Source: Pseudomonadota bacterium
Lineage (GTDB): Bacteria > Pseudomonadota > Alphaproteobacteria > Caulobacterales > Caulobacteraceae
Direction: 5' to 3'
DNA: 6,183 bases
Assembly (NCBI GenBank): GCA_023409795.1
Contig: JAEYQX010000172.1
Span: forward strand, 1 to 6,183
Below the pieces are notes generated by a model. That model was not told the DNA's origin, did not search any database, and saw only the letters and a list, made by a program, of their open reading frames with translations. The position numbers were made by a program, and so were the translations under genes. This document shows, piece by piece, positions 3,633 through 6,183 of this stretch (within the stretch, counting starts at the first letter, position 1; every line of letters begins with the position of its first letter).

Positions 3633-6169
3633 CGTGGCGGCCTCAGCTTTTCGAAGGGGGTGCCCTCGCGGGAGAAGTGGGTGTTGAACCAGGGGTCGAC
3701 GCGGCCTTCGTGGCCCCAGCGTTTCGTCAGGACGGCATTGGCTCTCTGGGCGATCTTCAGCTTTTCACCGTCGCGGCTGAAGCCCCGGCTGATCGATTCC
3801 AGGTGATAGAGGGTCGCGCCCGGCTCATAGAGCACCCGCAGGCCCCGGTCCCAGGCGCGCAGGCACAGGTCCACGTCATTGCCCTCGACCGGGAAGTGGG
3901 CCGCGTCAAAGCCGCCCAGCGCGCGGAAGGTCTCTGCGGCCACGGCCATGCAGGCCCCGGTCACCGCCACGCAGGCATGGGTCAGGGCATGGCGCCCCAG
4001 ATAGCCGCCGTCGCGGCCCAGGGTCCCGACCCCGTCATGGATCAGGAAGCCGGGGTTGCCGTCGCGCCAGACAAAGCCGGCGTGCTGGATGCAGCCGTTC
4101 TGATAGAGCAGGCGCGCCCCGACCACCCCGACCTCGGGGCGACGCGCCTGGCCGCACAACCGGTCCAGCCAGTCCTCGCTGATGACCAGGGTGTCGTTGT
4201 TCAGGAACACCAGGACGTCCGCCTGGGTCTGGCCGGCGGCCAGGTTGTTCATCAGGGCCCAGTTGAAGGCCCCTGCATAGTCGATGACGCGGGTGTTGGC
4301 CTGGGCCTTCTGGGCCTCGATAAAGGCCAGGGCATCGGGGTCATCGCTTTCGTGGTTGATGATGATGATCTCGGCCTCGACCCGGTTGTGGGCCAGGGAT
4401 CGACGGATGCTTTCCACGCAGGGCTTGAGCAGGTCCAGGCCGTTGCGGGTCGGAATGATGATCGCCGCCGTGCCCTCGGCGCGGGGTGCCATGCGGACGG
4501 CCCCTTTCAGGTCGACGCCCAGGACGTCGCGGAACGGCTCGACCTTCAGGTCCGGGGCCTCGCCCAGGGTTTCGGCCACCAGCGCCGCCCAGGCCGGTGC
4601 CGGATCGGGCGTTTCCTCCTGCCAGAAGCGGGTGAACAGGACCCGGCCGACATGGGCCACATGGTCGCTCGACAGGGCACCGGCCAGCACCGCCGCCTGG
4701 GGTGCCAGGACACCGGCCAAGGCACTGGCCAGGGCCTCAGGCCTGCCCGTGTGCAGAAGCTCGGCGCGCACCGCCATGAAGTCACCCAGGTAGGGCGTCT
4801 GCATGAAGAGATCGGGATCAAAGGCCGGCTTCAGGCGCGGGGCCACATGGGTCGCGGACATGGCCACGCCCTCGCCCGTCTCCAGGGCGTCGTCGTCGGC
4901 AAAGACCGCCTTGACCCGGCTGTCCGTGAAGCCGGCCAGCAGGGCCTCCAGCCCCTGGTCCGCCACAAAGCCGGTTGCGGGGGCGAACACCACCACCTGG
5001 TCCCCGGCCAGGGTGCCGACGGCCTGGGCCAGGCCTTCGGCAAACAGGCTGTCGCCCTGCGGCTTCAGGCGCGACTGTCCGGCCCATGCCAGGCGGGTGT
5101 CGAGTTCCTGCACCCAGGCCTGCTGCTCGGGCGTGGCATTGAGCACGGCCACCGTGTCGCCGCGCGCCGCCGCCTGCTCGCCGACCCGGCTCAGGGCCAG
5201 GTCCAGCTGGCGATGGCTGGCCCCCGCCACATCCACGACGATACAGGCGGGCGCGTGGGGCGTCCCGGCCGCAGGCAGGCCCAGCGCCCCCCTGTAGACC
5301 TGGTCGTAATAGAGGTCGTAGCGCTCGCGCTTGGTGGCGCTGTGGCGCTCTTCATCGCGCAGGCGCTGCTCGATGCTGTTCAGCAGGCGGCGCGCCGCGG
5401 CCAGGTCCGTCTTCAGGCCGCTGGCCAGGTCCGGGCGCTGGGCCTCGCCCTCGCGGTCCAGCCGCTTGAGCAGACGCCCGCTGGCCTGGTCCTTCAGCTC
5501 CAGCCGATAGGGCCGTCCGGTCGGCCAGCCGCCGGGGTATTCGATGAAGAAGCCGATATTCCCGGCCCCGCCAAAGCGGTCCTGCAGATCCCGCCGGAAC
5601 CGGTCCACCGGGGCCGCCGCCACAAAGTCCCCGTCCAGCCACAGCTCGACCGCACCGGGCCGATCGGGCTCAGCCGGATCCACCGACCATCCCCGCACAC
5701 CCCCCGGCGCGACTTCGTCAATCGCCGCTTTTCGAGAGAATCTTGCAGGTTCCTGAACAACTTCACGAAGGAGGCCGAGCCCGCCTGCTCCGAGAAGCCC
5801 GGGCGTCAATCGCAAAGAAGCTAAGAAATGCGCATCTTGGAAAAGGACACAATAAAGTTCGGCCCAAGAACGAGATGATAAAACTTCCATCTTCCGGGAG
5901 ACCGGAATACGAGTTACAATCCATTCAAGAAAATTCGTATCCGGGAAAACGCGACCGTCGAAAACTGGGCGGCGTTCTCGCAAAGCTTTTTCAGCTTCTT
6001 CACGAAATTCGGACGAATTGAAGAACGTCCTAACTTGACCGCTCCATTCGCGACCTATACGTTCTTCAACTCTTTTTTCATTCTCCGGCGGCCGAGCGAG
6101 CACCAGCCAATACAAATTATTGACATCGCAAGCATCAGCTAGCGTCGTCGGCATCCCAACTTCCGTCAC
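3629..6169 (-). CDS. Large multidomain family-2 glycosyltransferase, probably rhamnosyltransferase-like
   Basis: The product has 846 residues and appears to transfer sugars to a growing surface polysaccharide. Domain order: (1) 15-65, a segment like the DUF4214 repeat (LYWLVLARPPEN ... FFNSSEFREEA); (2) 149-240, a beta-sandwich-type module (GVRGWSVDP, then VELWLDGD); (3) 308-470, a degenerate GT2-like fold with ADDD (424-427) where active copies have a DxD-type SDEDK, followed by RLKPAFDPDLF (445-455); (4) 567-800, a full GT2 domain with AIIIPTRNG (569-577), LNNDT (656-660) as the metal/nucleotide-sugar motif, IQHAGFVW and GNDVDLCLRAW (763-773) as the acceptor-side motif. The tail DPWFNTHFSRE fits the family end. 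No membrane helix is evident, so it is probably cytoplasmic or peripheral. Start: GTG at 6169 (AGGGGG four nt upstream) or ATG at 6154 (GGAAG five nt upstream); the frame stays open to the window edge, so a start outside is not excluded. Codons 1-148 have much lower GC than the rest. Donor and acceptor are unknown; dTDP-rhamnose is suggested by the co-transcribed rfbD and rfbA. Confidence 0.88.
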   Translation of the reverse strand: MTEVGMPTTLADACDVNNLYWLVLARPPENEKRVEERIGREWSGQVRTFFNSSEFREEAEKALRERRPVFDGRVFPDTNFLEWIVTRIPVSRKMEVLSSRSWAELYCVLFQDAHFLASLRLTPGLLGAGGLGLLREVVQEPARFSRKAAIDEVAPGGVRGWSVDPAEPDRPGAVELWLDGDFVAAAPVDRFRRDLQDRFGGAGNIGFFIEYPGGWPTGRPYRLELKDQASGRLLKRLDREGEAQRPDLASGLKTDLAAARRLLNSIEQRLRDEERHSATKRERYDLYYDQVYRGALGLPAAGTPHAPACIVVDVAGASHRQLDLALSRVGEQAAARGDTVAVLNATPEQQAWVQELDTRLAWAGQSRLKPQGDSLFAEGLAQAVGTLAGDQVVVFAPATGFVADQGLEALLAGFTDSRVKAVFADDDALETGEGVAMSATHVAPRLKPAFDPDLFMQTPYLGDFMAVRAELLHTGRPEALASALAGVLAPQAAVLAGALSSDHVAHVGRVLFTRFWQEETPDPAPAWAALVAETLGEAPDLKVEPFRDVLGVDLKGAVRMAPRAEGTAAIIIPTRNGLDLLKPCVESIRRSLAHNRVEAEIIIINHESDDPDALAFIEAQKAQANTRVIDYAGAFNWALMNNLAAGQTQADVLVFLNNDTLVISEDWLDRLCGQARRPEVGVVGARLLYQNGCIQHAGFVWRDGNPGFLIHDGVGTLGRDGGYLGRHALTHACVAVTGACMAVAAETFRALGGFDAAHFPVEGNDVDLCLRAWDRGLRVLYEPGATLYHLESISRGFSRDGEKLKIAQRANAVLTKRWGHEGRVDPWFNTHFSREGTPFEKLRPPR

Positions 6170-6179
6170 TAATCCCCCT
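6154..6179 (-). promoter_or_regulatory. Two candidate ribosome-binding sites and starts for the glycosyltransferase
   Basis: On the minus strand AGGGGG (6179-6174) sits four nt before GTG (6169-6167), and GGAAG (6164-6160) sits five nt before ATG (6154-6152). The GTG reads into GTGA, so a TGA at 6168-6166 would end any gene in the matching upstream frame. That would repeat the GTGA overlap seen between this gene and rfbD, hinting that the operon continues to the right of the window. Only 14 bases lie upstream, so this cannot be settled here. Confidence 0.4.
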
Positions 6180-6183
6180 GATT

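Noticed and set aside
3551..5824. A 757-codon open frame on the plus strand across the glycosyltransferase and the rfbD start
   Set aside because: It is antisense to well-supported genes with clear motifs. Its product is a low-complexity Gly/Gln/Ala/His/Arg-rich string with no recognisable domain. It also ends where the GC content drops, as expected for a chance open frame opposite GC-rich codons.
5743..6021. Plus-strand open frame within the low-GC 5' part of the glycosyltransferase
   Set aside because: It has no good ribosome-binding site and its product shows no motif. The minus-strand frame across the same DNA continues the glycosyltransferase and carries a DUF4214-like pattern.

Overview
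The window looks like a surface-polysaccharide biosynthesis locus from a high-GC alphaproteobacterium. Coding regions run at roughly 70% GC or more with strong G/C third positions. I suspect a Caulobacterales-type organism from the overall look of the genes, but nothing in the sequence proves the genus.

Layout: (1) Positions 3-680, minus strand, hold the N-terminal 226 residues of an exported protein with a clear Sec signal peptide; the gene runs off the left edge. (2) Positions 681-1110 are a 430-bp, comparatively AT-rich intergenic region between two divergent genes, with three hairpin-forming sequences and a possible promoter for the exported protein. (3) Positions 1111-1854, plus strand, encode a PAPS-dependent sulfotransferase. 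(4) Positions 1873-6169, minus strand, hold a tightly packed block read right to left: a large multidomain family-2 glycosyltransferase, then rfbD/rmlD (dTDP-4-dehydrorhamnose reductase), then rfbA/rmlA (glucose-1-phosphate thymidylyltransferase). Both junctions in this block are 4-nt start/stop overlaps (GTGA and ATGA), so the three genes are almost certainly one operon with coupled translation. The sulfotransferase converges on rfbA with only 18 bp between stop codons.

How the genes fit together: RfbA makes dTDP-glucose and RfbD does the last step to dTDP-L-rhamnose. The two middle enzymes (RfbB, RfbC) are not in the window. The glycosyltransferase resembles the tandem-GT2 proteins that build rhamnose-containing O-antigen or capsule chains, and the sulfotransferase may decorate the same glycan. 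The exported protein has codon use typical of an abundant product and could be a surface protein, but its family is not recognised.

The most unusual signal is inside the glycosyltransferase. Its first ~148 codons average about 50% GC and use codons such as TTA, ATA and AGA, while the rest of the gene is about 70% GC or higher. The change falls at a domain boundary, which suggests a chimeric gene formed by recombination or domain capture. I found no CRISPR array, RNA gene, insertion sequence or complete undescribed system.
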